A stretch of DNA of 37,226 nt. Source: a virus. A program made the translations under genes and the position numbers. Positions 22,762 through 27,456 of this stretch are shown in pieces. The notes under the pieces were generated by a model. It made no database searches. It had not been told where the DNA came from and worked only from the letters and a program-made list of their open reading frames with translations. Numbering within the stretch: position 1 is the stretch's first letter; each line of letters begins with the position of its first letter. Location: IMG/VR virus record IMGVR_UViG_3300022074_004935, positions 1 to 37,226 of that record. One strand, 5' to 3'.

Positions 22762-23019
22762 TTAGAAGGGTCTAATGACTCCACCAGGGCTGTTAAAGTC
22801 CATCCGTGACTTGATGAGATCAATCCTTGCTCTTAAATTTACTTCAGAATCTCTTTGAAGATGTCCATAAAACATATTCATATGAGTTTCAACCGTCTTC
22901 CATCCATGATATTTTTTATGAGATCTTACCTTCATATAGTAATCGTGGAGTAGAAGTTTAGCATCATGTACCGTCATCCACTCATGTATTAGAGTTAGGT
23001 TGATGGCATCCTTTTCCAT
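22762..23019 (-). CDS. Small protein of unknown function
   Basis: 85 residues, mixed charge, mostly helical in appearance: INLTLIHEWMTVHDAKLLLH at the start, then several His, Lys and Arg, and VNLRARIDLIKSRMDF before a Gly-rich end. No signal peptide or membrane segment. Its ATG immediately follows the stop of the gene at 23020-23298, so the small genes here form one operon starting at 23507. Function unknown. Confidence 0.75.
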   Translation of the reverse strand: MEKDAINLTLIHEWMTVHDAKLLLHDYYMKVRSHKKYHGWKTVETHMNMFYGHLQRDSEVNLRARIDLIKSRMDFNSPGGVIRPF

Positions 23020-23298
23020 TTAAGTGGCAGACACATTGTCTTTTATATAGCAAGGTACACCATCTGGATCTAACCATTTAGGATATTCGGAGTCTTCAAT
23101 AGCAAGAAGCATTTGATCTCCATTATCAAACAAATAAACATCAGAGTATTTTTTAGTATACTCATTTGCTTTTTGCATACGAAAATCTGGTTTACCATTC
23201 AATTGAATGTAACCCCTCTGAACGAACCGATAAGGAAATCGTTCATGAATAACAATAGTTTTTGTTGAGGCAACAGACTTGGGATCTAGATCGTTCAT
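23020..23298 (-). CDS. Small protein of unknown function
   Basis: 92 residues with a compact, possibly beta-rich middle: TIVIHERFPYRFVQRGYIQL, then VYLFDNGDQMLLAIEDSEYPKWL and a short tail. No recognised motif. The start overlaps the stop of the gene at 23295-23507 by four bases. Confidence 0.75.
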   Translation of the reverse strand: MNDLDPKSVASTKTIVIHERFPYRFVQRGYIQLNGKPDFRMQKANEYTKKYSDVYLFDNGDQMLLAIEDSEYPKWLDPDGVPCYIKDNVSAT

Positions 23299-23507
23299 GC
23301 TTCTACCGCTTCAAGATCGACAGAGATTTGTTCCATCAAAATATCATAATCATCAAGAGCATCACCTGAGAAGACGACACCAGTGTTTTCATAATAACGA
23401 CGGACCTTTTTGAGAAGTTTCGGATTCTTCACATCCAGGAAGAACTCTCCATTTACCGCACCCTTTAGGGTTTGGATATCTTTCTTAAACTTGATAGTCA
23501 GTGTCAT
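23295..23507 (-). CDS. Small protein of unknown function, first gene of its operon
   Basis: 70 residues: TLTIKFKKDIQTLKGAVNGEF, VRRYYENTGVVFSGDAL and an acidic C terminus with DYDILMEQISVDLEAVEA. No family recognised. It is the first gene after the strong promoter and palindrome at 23530-23559, so it may be expressed early and be controlled together with the next three genes. Confidence 0.75.
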   Translation of the reverse strand: MTLTIKFKKDIQTLKGAVNGEFFLDVKNPKLLKKVRRYYENTGVVFSGDALDDYDILMEQISVDLEAVEA

Positions 23508-23529
23508 TGTTCCGTTTGTTGACCTTAGT

Positions 23530-23559
23530 ATTATAAAGGTTTGACAGGATTTCTGTCAA
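23530..23559 (-). promoter_or_regulatory. Consensus promoter with palindromic operator-like dyad
   Basis: TTGACA (23559-23554) and TATAAT (23535-23530) are both perfect matches, spaced 18 bases apart. The -35 is one arm of a perfect inverted repeat, TTGACAG, 5-base loop, CTGTCAA (23559-23541), which lies within the promoter as a repressor operator would. It sits directly after the CAT tRNA and before the gene starting at 23507. The dyad could also fold in RNA, but no T tract follows. Confidence 0.75.
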
Positions 23560-23560
23560 G

Positions 23561-23633
23561 TGCTTCCTGTGAGGATCGAACTCACCTTAGGCAAATTATG
23601 AGTTTGCTGCATTCACCAGATTGCTAAGGAAGC
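23561..23633 (-). tRNA. tRNA with CAT anticodon (Met or lysidine-type Ile)
   Basis: A full cloverleaf: acceptor GCTTCCT with AGGAAGC and discriminator A; D arm with GG in the loop; anticodon stem GCAAA/TTTGC around loop CTCATAA; T stem GTGAG/CTCAC with loop TTCGATC. The 3' CCA is not encoded. The anticodon CAT fits elongator Met. A C34-modified tRNA reading AUA is an alternative, but an Ile tRNA with TAT anticodon is already next door, so Met is more likely. Confidence 0.93.
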
Positions 23634-23636
23634 AAA

Positions 23637-23708
23637 TAGGACTGCTGGGAATTGAACCCAGTTTACCCCGTTATAAGCAGAGAGCATTAACCAATATGCG
23701 ACAGTCCC
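23637..23708 (-). tRNA. tRNA-Ile (anticodon TAT)
   Basis: Acceptor GGGACTG pairs with CAGTCCT (the first pair is G-U); D stem GCAT/ATGC; anticodon stem CTCTG/CGGGG with G-U pairs, loop CTTATAA, anticodon TAT, reading AUA; T stem CTGGG/CCCAG with TTCAATT loop. It is separated from the CAT tRNA by only three bases and starts one base after the stop codon of the antitoxin-like gene, so the transcript is probably processed from a shared RNA. No encoded CCA. Confidence 0.88.
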
Positions 23709-23882
23709 TTAGGATCCTTCGTTGTTTTGCTCTGTGTATATTCGTATGAGTTCATCATCCGCCGGAACCATCACTGCTCTCTCACCATTTTTATTTTCCA
23801 CTCCTATTGATTCACCATTCTCTACTTTATCCATCAACTCTTCCCAGTTCTCTTGCCAGTATTCCACTGAATAAAATTTCAT
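23709..23882 (-). CDS. Phd/YefM-type antitoxin-like protein
   Basis: 57 residues from the ATG at 23882; an in-frame start at 23903 lies inside the TATATATAA sequence and is less likely. The layout matches the Phd/YefM N-terminal domain: KFYSVEYWQENWEELMDKVENGE, then SIGVENKNGERAVMVPADDEL, with the short turn and hydrophobic strand of that fold. Such proteins bind DNA and neutralise a toxin. I find no partner toxin next to it; the downstream features are tRNAs. It may act as an orphan regulator or counter a host toxin. Confidence 0.65.
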   Translation of the reverse strand: MKFYSVEYWQENWEELMDKVENGESIGVENKNGERAVMVPADDELIRIYTEQNNEGS

Positions 23883-23926
23883 AGTTGCATTATATATAAG
23901 CAATCGGAGTGCTCCCCGTTTCTATT

Positions 23927-23955
23927 AGTTTACCTTTATTCTTAAAATTTGTCAA
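23927..23955 (-). promoter_or_regulatory. Candidate promoter for the antitoxin-like gene
   Basis: TTGACA (23955-23950), 17 bases, then TAAACT (23932-23927), 6/6 and 4/6 matches. It is followed by a small GGAG/CTCC hairpin and an A/T-rich stretch before the ATG at 23882. Confidence 0.45.
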
Positions 23956-23973
23956 ATTTGTGTGCGATGTGGG

Positions 23974-24198
23974 TCATACATGTCCTCCCCAGATTTCCCA
24001 AAGATCTTTAAAGTAAAAATCAACTGAAGTTAAAGTTCCTGTGGGAATAGGTTCTTCTTCAGTGTTAGCCCATTTCTTACAAAATTTATAAATCTCCTTA
24101 TTACTGCTAACGTGATTTACCCCATACATTCTAGAGAATGCACTCATAGCAAAATCATAACGCAGTTTAATGTGCTGTTCCATTTCCATCATAATCAT
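23974..24198 (-). CDS. Small protein of unknown function (start uncertain)
   Basis: Up to 74 residues from the ATG at 24198. Several nearby Met codons (24192, 24189, 24183) could serve as the start, all overlapping the microprotein gene at 24167-24295. The stable part reads EQHIKLRYDFAMSAFSRMYG followed by CKKWANTEEEPIPTG and an aromatic tail. No family recognised. An upstream extension to 24237 would overlap the microprotein further and is less likely. Confidence 0.65.
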   Translation of the reverse strand: MIMMEMEQHIKLRYDFAMSAFSRMYGVNHVSSNKEIYKFCKKWANTEEEPIPTGTLTSVDFYFKDLWEIWGGHV

Positions 24199-24295
24199 CA
24201 CTTTCGTAGTAGAAATTATCACCCCTATAAAGTCCAAAGGTTATAGTAAGAAGTACAAATGGAATTGATATCCACAGTAAGACAGTACCTAACAT
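24167..24295 (-). CDS. 42-residue single-helix membrane microprotein
   Basis: Starts MLGTVLLWISIPFVLLTITF, one clear membrane helix, followed by a polar, acidic tail rich in Asp, Tyr and Gly. Its ATG overlaps the stop of the gnd remnant by seven bases, and its end overlaps the start region of the next gene. It is in a different frame from its neighbours. Size and shape recall small photosystem or cytochrome-complex subunits, but I see no family match. Confidence 0.6.
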   Translation of the reverse strand: MLGTVLLWISIPFVLLTITFGLYRGDNFYYESDDYDGNGTAH

Positions 24296-24777
24296 TTAAC
24301 GTTACCTGGTGATAAGGATTGAAAAATTTTTGAGCATGTATTGATAGCATGAGGTGCTCCATACACACCAGAGAAGATGTATGAGATACCCAACTTAGAG
24401 CAATACAGTTCCAGTTCCTGACATTTTGTTATGTCACTATTACCATAATCTATGATAATATCTCCTTCACCAAGGAGTGGCAGTAACTCATCAATAGTAT
24501 CCTCTATTAATTCGGCAGGGATAACAAGTTGAAAGATACCAGGTGATTTGATATACACAGTCTCACCAGATTTCTCTCCGTAGATACTTTCTACTCTTTT
24601 AACTACTTGAACAAGGTTTTCCAAAGAATCTACAACCTCAGTAATATACCCGTTGTTTGCTAATTCTTGTGCCCTACTAAAGTTTTTTCCATATCCATAA
24701 ACTTCAATACCTTCCTTTAGCATACGACGAGATATACCCTCTCCCATCATTCCTATTCCGATTAATCCTACTTTCAT
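24289..24777 (-). CDS. gnd: Truncated 6-phosphogluconate dehydrogenase-like protein
   Basis: 162 residues. The N-terminal NADP-binding motif GLIGIGMMGEGISRRMLKEG and the later DYGNSDITKCQELELYC and FSGVYGAPHA correspond to the coenzyme domain of 6-phosphogluconate dehydrogenase. The family is about 300-480 residues, and its helical catalytic and dimerisation domain is absent. The ORF ends with an apparently unrelated tail. Intact cyanophage gnd is thought to feed NADPH and pentose for phage DNA. This copy probably has lost that activity and may be a remnant or have acquired another function. It overlaps the gene upstream by four bases. Confidence 0.75.
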   Translation of the reverse strand: MKVGLIGIGMMGEGISRRMLKEGIEVYGYGKNFSRAQELANNGYITEVVDSLENLVQVVKRVESIYGEKSGETVYIKSPGIFQLVIPAELIEDTIDELLPLLGEGDIIIDYGNSDITKCQELELYCSKLGISYIFSGVYGAPHAINTCSKIFQSLSPGNVKC

Positions 24778-25004
24778 GGGTTTCTTGGGTTAATGTTTAA
24801 TTCTTTAAGATATTCAATCCACCAATCGTGATCTTTAATATATCTCCAATCGGGGACTTTTTGTCCACGTTCTACCACATAATATTGGTAAAGTGATTCA
24901 TCTATAGTCTGTGCGATCTGTAAATTCTTCTTCCTCTTCATCAAGGTCTGCATACGGGTTTTCCACGTAGGGTCCTCTTTTTCTAGAGGGTTCTTTTCTG
25001 ACAT
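24774..25004 (-). CDS. Small charged protein of unknown function
   Basis: About 76 residues from MSEKNPLEKEDPTWKTR (ATG at 25004); an in-frame ATG at 25019 is possible. It continues MQTLMKRKKNLQIAQTIDES and ends RYIKDHDWWIEYLKELNI. It overlaps the membrane protein gene at 24898-25107 by more than 100 bases if this start is right; internal Met codons at 24953 or 24941 would cut the overlap. No family recognised. Confidence 0.6.
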   Translation of the reverse strand: MSEKNPLEKEDPTWKTRMQTLMKRKKNLQIAQTIDESLYQYYVVERGQKVPDWRYIKDHDWWIEYLKELNINPRNP

Positions 25005-25107
25005 AATTGGTTTCGGCATTTACGACAGAAACCCATACTGCGAGTTTCATTACTATGTAGATAATACCTATTGGTAAAAAACAGGCAATTAGAATAAGTG
25101 GTTTCAT
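24898..25107 (-). CDS. Small single-helix membrane protein
   Basis: 69 residues. Residues 3-29 (LILIACFLPIGIIYIVMKLAVWVSVV) are a membrane helix, followed by a Lys/Arg segment and a strongly acidic C terminus (DLDEEEEEF), presumably cytoplasmic. Its ATG overlaps the TGA of the 28-residue microprotein upstream (ATGA). Function unknown. Confidence 0.7.
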   Translation of the reverse strand: MKPLILIACFLPIGIIYIVMKLAVWVSVVNAETNYVRKEPSRKRGPYVENPYADLDEEEEEFTDRTDYR

Positions 25108-25190
25108 TTACCTCTATACCTCCCTGGCCATGTTAACTCCATACCAGTGATGAGCAACATTGTGAAAGCAAACACAAACAAAGCACTCAT
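25104..25190 (-). CDS. 28-residue single-helix microprotein
   Basis: MSALFVFAFTMLLITGMEL followed by a short polar Trp/Arg tail; residues 2-18 form one membrane helix. It fits between the stop at 25194 and the ATG at 25107, with an ATGA overlap at its end, which is the main reason to accept so short a gene. Same size and pattern as the microprotein at 331-417 but no sequence similarity I can see. Confidence 0.55.
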   Translation of the reverse strand: MSALFVFAFTMLLITGMELTWPGRYRGK

Positions 25191-25193
25191 ATC

Positions 25194-25364
25194 TCAAACT
25201 CTACCAACTAAAGAAAGAACTCCATGCGAATAAAATGCAAGAAGAATACCACCAAGAATGGCACTGATCACAGCAGCAGTTTTATTATGTTTGTCAATTG
25301 CTTTGTCAATCATTTCCTGACACTCCTTTTTAGATACAAGGTGGTCAGGTACGATTTCATTCAT
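25194..25364 (-). CDS. Small tail-anchored membrane protein
   Basis: 56 residues from the ATG at 25364. A polar helix comes first (KKECQEMIDKAIDKHNKTA), then a C-terminal membrane segment (AVISAILGGILLAFYSHGVL). The start overlaps the stop of the 51-residue gene upstream (ATGAATGA). Function unknown. Confidence 0.65.
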   Translation of the reverse strand: MNEIVPDHLVSKKECQEMIDKAIDKHNKTAAVISAILGGILLAFYSHGVLSLVGRV

Positions 25365-25512
25365 CCTGTGAGGCATTTAGAAGATTCTTCATTGGGTCTG
25401 GTTGTCCCCCTACTATAGCACAAGCTCGTTTATAATAATAGTTATCTATTGTACCATTTTCCTCAAACTTCTCTTTAATGATTGCCCAATTGGTGAATTC
25501 GTCTGGATGCAT
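25357..25512 (-). CDS. 51-residue protein of unknown function
   Basis: The frame opens at the ATG at 25512 with MHPDEFTNWAIIKEKFEENG, continues through YYYKRACAIVGGQPDPMKNL and stops at 25357. Acidic, soluble, probably helical. The tight ATGAATGA overlap with the next gene supports expression. No family recognised, although the sequence has the look of a conserved short phage protein. Confidence 0.65.
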   Translation of the reverse strand: MHPDEFTNWAIIKEKFEENGTIDNYYYKRACAIVGGQPDPMKNLLNASQDE

Positions 25513-25584
25513 GGTAGAAAGAAAATGTCTACATTACTATTTACTGTATCAGATTGCTACAAAGAGATTAAATATGAGGATATC

Positions 25585-25833
25585 TTAACGGACATCAAAA
25601 TCTAATCTACGAACTTTACGTCTGCGTCTTTCTTCCTGATAGATAAGTTCCTGATTAGAAAAGTGACTATCAATCTTTTTCTCTACGTTATTAGTTACCA
25701 TAACAACTTTATCCAAGTCTTTGGCACCAATCTTATTATCCACAATACTCATCTGATTGGAACAACCACAGAACTGAATTTTACTGGTGCTTGTTAGTTC
25801 TTTTCTACACTCTTTGCATCTGATAGTAATCAT
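25585..25833 (-). CDS. Small Cys-rich (zinc-binding) protein
   Basis: 82 residues. The N terminus has four to five Cys: IRCKECRKEL and FCGCSNQ, a CxxC plus CxC pattern suited to one zinc ion. It is followed by a charged linker and an Arg/Lys-rich C terminus (RRRRKVRRLDF) suited to nucleic-acid binding. A small zinc-ribbon regulator or structural protein is possible. First gene after the Val tRNA. Confidence 0.7.
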   Translation of the reverse strand: MITIRCKECRKELTSTSKIQFCGCSNQMSIVDNKIGAKDLDKVVMVTNNVEKKIDSHFSNQELIYQEERRRRKVRRLDFDVR

Positions 25834-25855
25834 TAGTAATACTTTGAATTCGACA

Positions 25856-25927
25856 TGCTCGAAGAGGGGATCGAACCCCCGACAATCTCCGTGTAAAGGA
25901 GGTGCTCTACCTCTGAGCTATTCGAGC
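25856..25927 (-). tRNA. tRNA-Val (anticodon TAC)
   Basis: Acceptor GCTCGAA with TTCGAGC and discriminator A; D stem GCTC/GAGC; anticodon arm around loop TTTACAC, anticodon TAC, reading GUA and other Val codons; T arm with TTCGATC loop and one G-U pair. No encoded CCA. Confidence 0.95.
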
Positions 25928-26085
25928 AAACACTACACTTATCCATATGCTATGTGGGCATCACACCCAGTATACTGACAGTTTGCAATGGAGTAGGACA
26001 GGGATCCTCCCTGAACATTCAAAGGGGGTTAATTCCATCCATCATTCTGGGTGGCACCTTTGGTTGGAACGTCTCAAGTTCCTGA
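25928..26085. other. Intergenic spacer between Val and Asn tRNAs
   Basis: 158 bases without a credible ORF or tRNA. It contains a few short inverted stretches (such as CAGGGATCCTCCCTG near 25998) but nothing I can name. It may hold processing sites for the tRNA transcript. Confidence 0.4.
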
Positions 26086-26157
26086 CTCCCCCGGCAGGAT
26101 TCGAACCTGCGACCAGACGATTAACAGTCGTCGGCTCTACCGCTGAGCTACAGAGGA
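26086..26157 (-). tRNA. tRNA-Asn (anticodon GTT)
   Basis: Acceptor TCCTCTG/CGGGGGA with two G-U pairs and discriminator G; D stem GCTC/GAGC; anticodon stem GACGA/TCGTC with loop CTGTTAA; T stem GCAGG/CCTGC with loop TTCGAAT. All features are regular. Its first ten bases double as the end of the coding gene at 26148. Confidence 0.96.
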
Positions 26158-26342
26158 TTGTTGTACTCTTTTTTTGTTTTGAAGTAGAGTTTATAATATC
26201 TCTTCTTCATTTCGTTGAGAGTATTCATATCATCTTGAAACCCCATATATTTACATAGTTGTGACGACCCTTCCAATTCACTAATCAATCTTAGTATATT
26301 TACAGGGTGTTTTTCAAGTCCTCCAAAATCATACTCTGACAT
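26148..26342 (-). CDS. Small protein of unknown function ending inside a tRNA gene
   Basis: 64 residues: SEYDFGGLEKHPVNILRLISEL, then QLCKYMGFQDDMNTLNEMKK and a Lys/Tyr-rich end. Soluble and helical in appearance. The last codons and the TAG stop are taken from the 5' end of the Asn tRNA, so the tRNA may have inserted here and supplied the stop. It lies between two tRNA genes. Function unknown. Confidence 0.6.
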   Translation of the reverse strand: MSEYDFGGLEKHPVNILRLISELEGSSQLCKYMGFQDDMNTLNEMKKRYYKLYFKTKKEYNNPL

Positions 26343-26358
26343 AAAAAAACTTGGAGAA

Positions 26359-26430
26359 AGCGGGTGATCGGGTTCGAACCGACGACATTCAGCTTGGAAG
26401 GCTGACGTTCTACCACTGAACTACACCCGC
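26359..26430 (-). tRNA. tRNA-Gly (anticodon TCC)
   Basis: Acceptor GCGGGTG/CACCCGC with discriminator T; D stem GTTC/GAAC; anticodon stem TCAGC/GCTGA, loop CTTCCAA, anticodon TCC; T arm GTCGG/CCGAT with TTCGAAC loop. No encoded CCA. Confidence 0.96.
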
Positions 26431-26483
26431 ATATAAGTGGGCCTTATATGAAAGAGGAGGTGGTGGTCTCTTCCAATGCCCAG

Positions 26484-26557
26484 CGACTCAAGTAGGATTC
26501 GAACCTACGACCGACTGCTTAGAAGGCAGTTGCTCTATCCTGCTGAGCTATTGAGTC
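26484..26557 (-). tRNA. tRNA-Arg (anticodon TCT)
   Basis: Acceptor GACTCAA/TTGAGTC with discriminator G; D stem GCTC/GAGC; anticodon stem ACTGC/GCAGT, loop CTTCTAA, anticodon TCT, reading AGA/AGG; T stem GTAGG/CCTAC. It is the first tRNA of the cluster on the transcribed strand. Confidence 0.96.
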
Positions 26558-26561
26558 AGGT

Positions 26562-26594
26562 GGTAGTTCCTGTCGCCGCTAACCCTGAACTACC
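26562..26594. repeat. 8-bp inverted repeat upstream of the tRNA cluster
   Basis: GGTAGTTC (26562-26569) and GAACTACC (26587-26594) are perfectly complementary arms around a 17-base loop. No T tract follows on either strand, so it is not a simple terminator. It could be an RNA processing hairpin or a protein site between the coding operon and the tRNAs. Confidence 0.5.
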
Positions 26595-26614
26595 AAGGGG
26601 ATCACCGCAGTTGA

Positions 26615-26842
26615 TTATGCTCTTTCGATACCGTCTGAGTGATCAACAAAGTCATCATACTGTTGTTCTGTAATTTCGTCAAGTGATATGACTTCTAAAT
26701 CTTCTTTAGGATCGAACCATTCATCAAATTCTGCCATGATTGCTAGTTGATCGTAGATTCTCTCTACACCCTTTCCGTTATACTCTTGGACTTTATCAAT
26801 TGCCCATTCACGAACTTCGGATACAATTTCTTCAGTTTCCAT
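26615..26842 (-). CDS. Acidic small protein of unknown function
   Basis: 75 residues from the ATG at 26842 (METEEIVSEVREWAIDKV); a second ATG lies at 26845. The body is acidic, with YNGKGVERIYDQLAIMAEFDEWFDP and a Glu/Asp-rich end. A longer frame exists upstream to 27061, but that part lies opposite the endonuclease gene in another frame and has a shadow-like composition. The start overlaps the endonuclease stop. No family recognised. Confidence 0.7.
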   Translation of the reverse strand: METEEIVSEVREWAIDKVQEYNGKGVERIYDQLAIMAEFDEWFDPKEDLEVISLDEITEQQYDDFVDHSDGIERA

Positions 26843-27272
26843 CATAGTAGTCTTTTCGGAAGTACCTGCTGAGGATGTTTCCATTGTAGTATGCAGGTCC
26901 TCCTGTGTCAAGGGATTCGGTAAGGACTCCTTTGAGGAAGAGTTGTTTTGTTTCTTCGAAGTTTGTTTTGCCAGGTGTTTTATGAAGGCTGAGGATAGTC
27001 CTACTAAAATTATGTTTGCCGATTCTTTCAATATCTTCCCTAAGTTCTGGACAAGACCCATAATACTTTTTCCAATCAGATTCTTTTTTTACTCTGCGTT
27101 TTTTTCCTGGAGGTTTTCGATGACTCCAAAAATACTTTCGCCCAATGTACTGTCGTTGGTTTGTGAGATTGGTAATGTTATAAACAAAACCATAGTAGTC
27201 GTGAACATCGTCACTAGTAAAAGGTCTCTCCAAATAGATCCATGGATTTTCATAATCAATATCGATACTCAT
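26832..27272 (-). CDS. GIY-YIG-like endonuclease
   Basis: About 146 residues from the ATG at 27272. The catalytic signature appears as YGFVYNIT... and ...QYIGRKYFW, the two short strands of the GIY-YIG fold, with Arg and Lys following, then many Lys/Arg in KKRRVKKESDWKKYYGS. Later FSRTILSLHKTPGKTNFEETKQLF fits a helix carrying the metal-binding Glu. Such enzymes are often free-standing homing endonucleases in T4-like phages. Here it sits beside nrdB. No intron is seen, so its target or its function may be in an intergenic site. Confidence 0.75.
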   Translation of the reverse strand: MSIDIDYENPWIYLERPFTSDDVHDYYGFVYNITNLTNQRQYIGRKYFWSHRKPPGKKRRVKKESDWKKYYGSCPELREDIERIGKHNFSRTILSLHKTPGKTNFEETKQLFLKGVLTESLDTGGPAYYNGNILSRYFRKDYYDGN

Positions 27273-27417
27273 CAATAATGTTTAATACCTTATCGAGATA
27301 TTTATGTGCCATATCTCGATCTCCCTTCCACATGGTATCAGGTTCATCGTATACATCATTTTTCAATTTGAGCACACGATTTTTCAACTCTTCTTTCTTC
27401 AATTCATTCTTAGGCAT
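27256..27417 (-). CDS. 53-residue helical protein next to nrdB
   Basis: Starts at the ATG at 27417, MPKNELKKEELKNRVLKLK, continues DVYDEPDTMWKGDRDMAHKY and ends EYRY. Highly charged and helical, no membrane segment. The end overlaps the endonuclease gene start by 17 bases, showing tight coupling. The conserved look (Trp-Lys-Gly-Asp-Arg, His-Lys-Tyr-Leu) suggests a real protein, but the function is unknown. Confidence 0.75.
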   Translation of the reverse strand: MPKNELKKEELKNRVLKLKNDVYDEPDTMWKGDRDMAHKYLDKVLNIIDEYRY

Positions 27418-27456
27418 AAGTATATAAAAAAGTTGTTTCCCCTATTTAAGCATAAT

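Noticed and set aside
23541-23559. Terminator for the tRNA cluster
   Set aside because: The hairpin TTGACAG/CTGTCAA is not followed by a T tract, and the sequence is better explained as a promoter with an operator-like dyad.
25787-26258. Plus-strand ORFs over the Val and Asn tRNAs
   Set aside because: They read through tRNA genes in antisense (segments such as GFEPATRRL are classical tRNA-translation artefacts).
23561-26557. Prophage attachment site in the tRNA cluster
   Set aside because: No integrase gene or duplicated tRNA fragment is present, and the phage type is lytic.
26476-26673. Plus-strand ORF over the Arg tRNA
   Set aside because: It covers a tRNA on the opposite strand and the end of another gene; the peptide has the typical SRIRTYDRLLRRQ look of a translated tRNA region.
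26845-27061. N-terminal extension of the acidic protein gene at 26615-26842
   Set aside because: The extension runs in another frame through the endonuclease gene on the same strand, with low-complexity composition; the Met at 26842 gives a conventional overlap.
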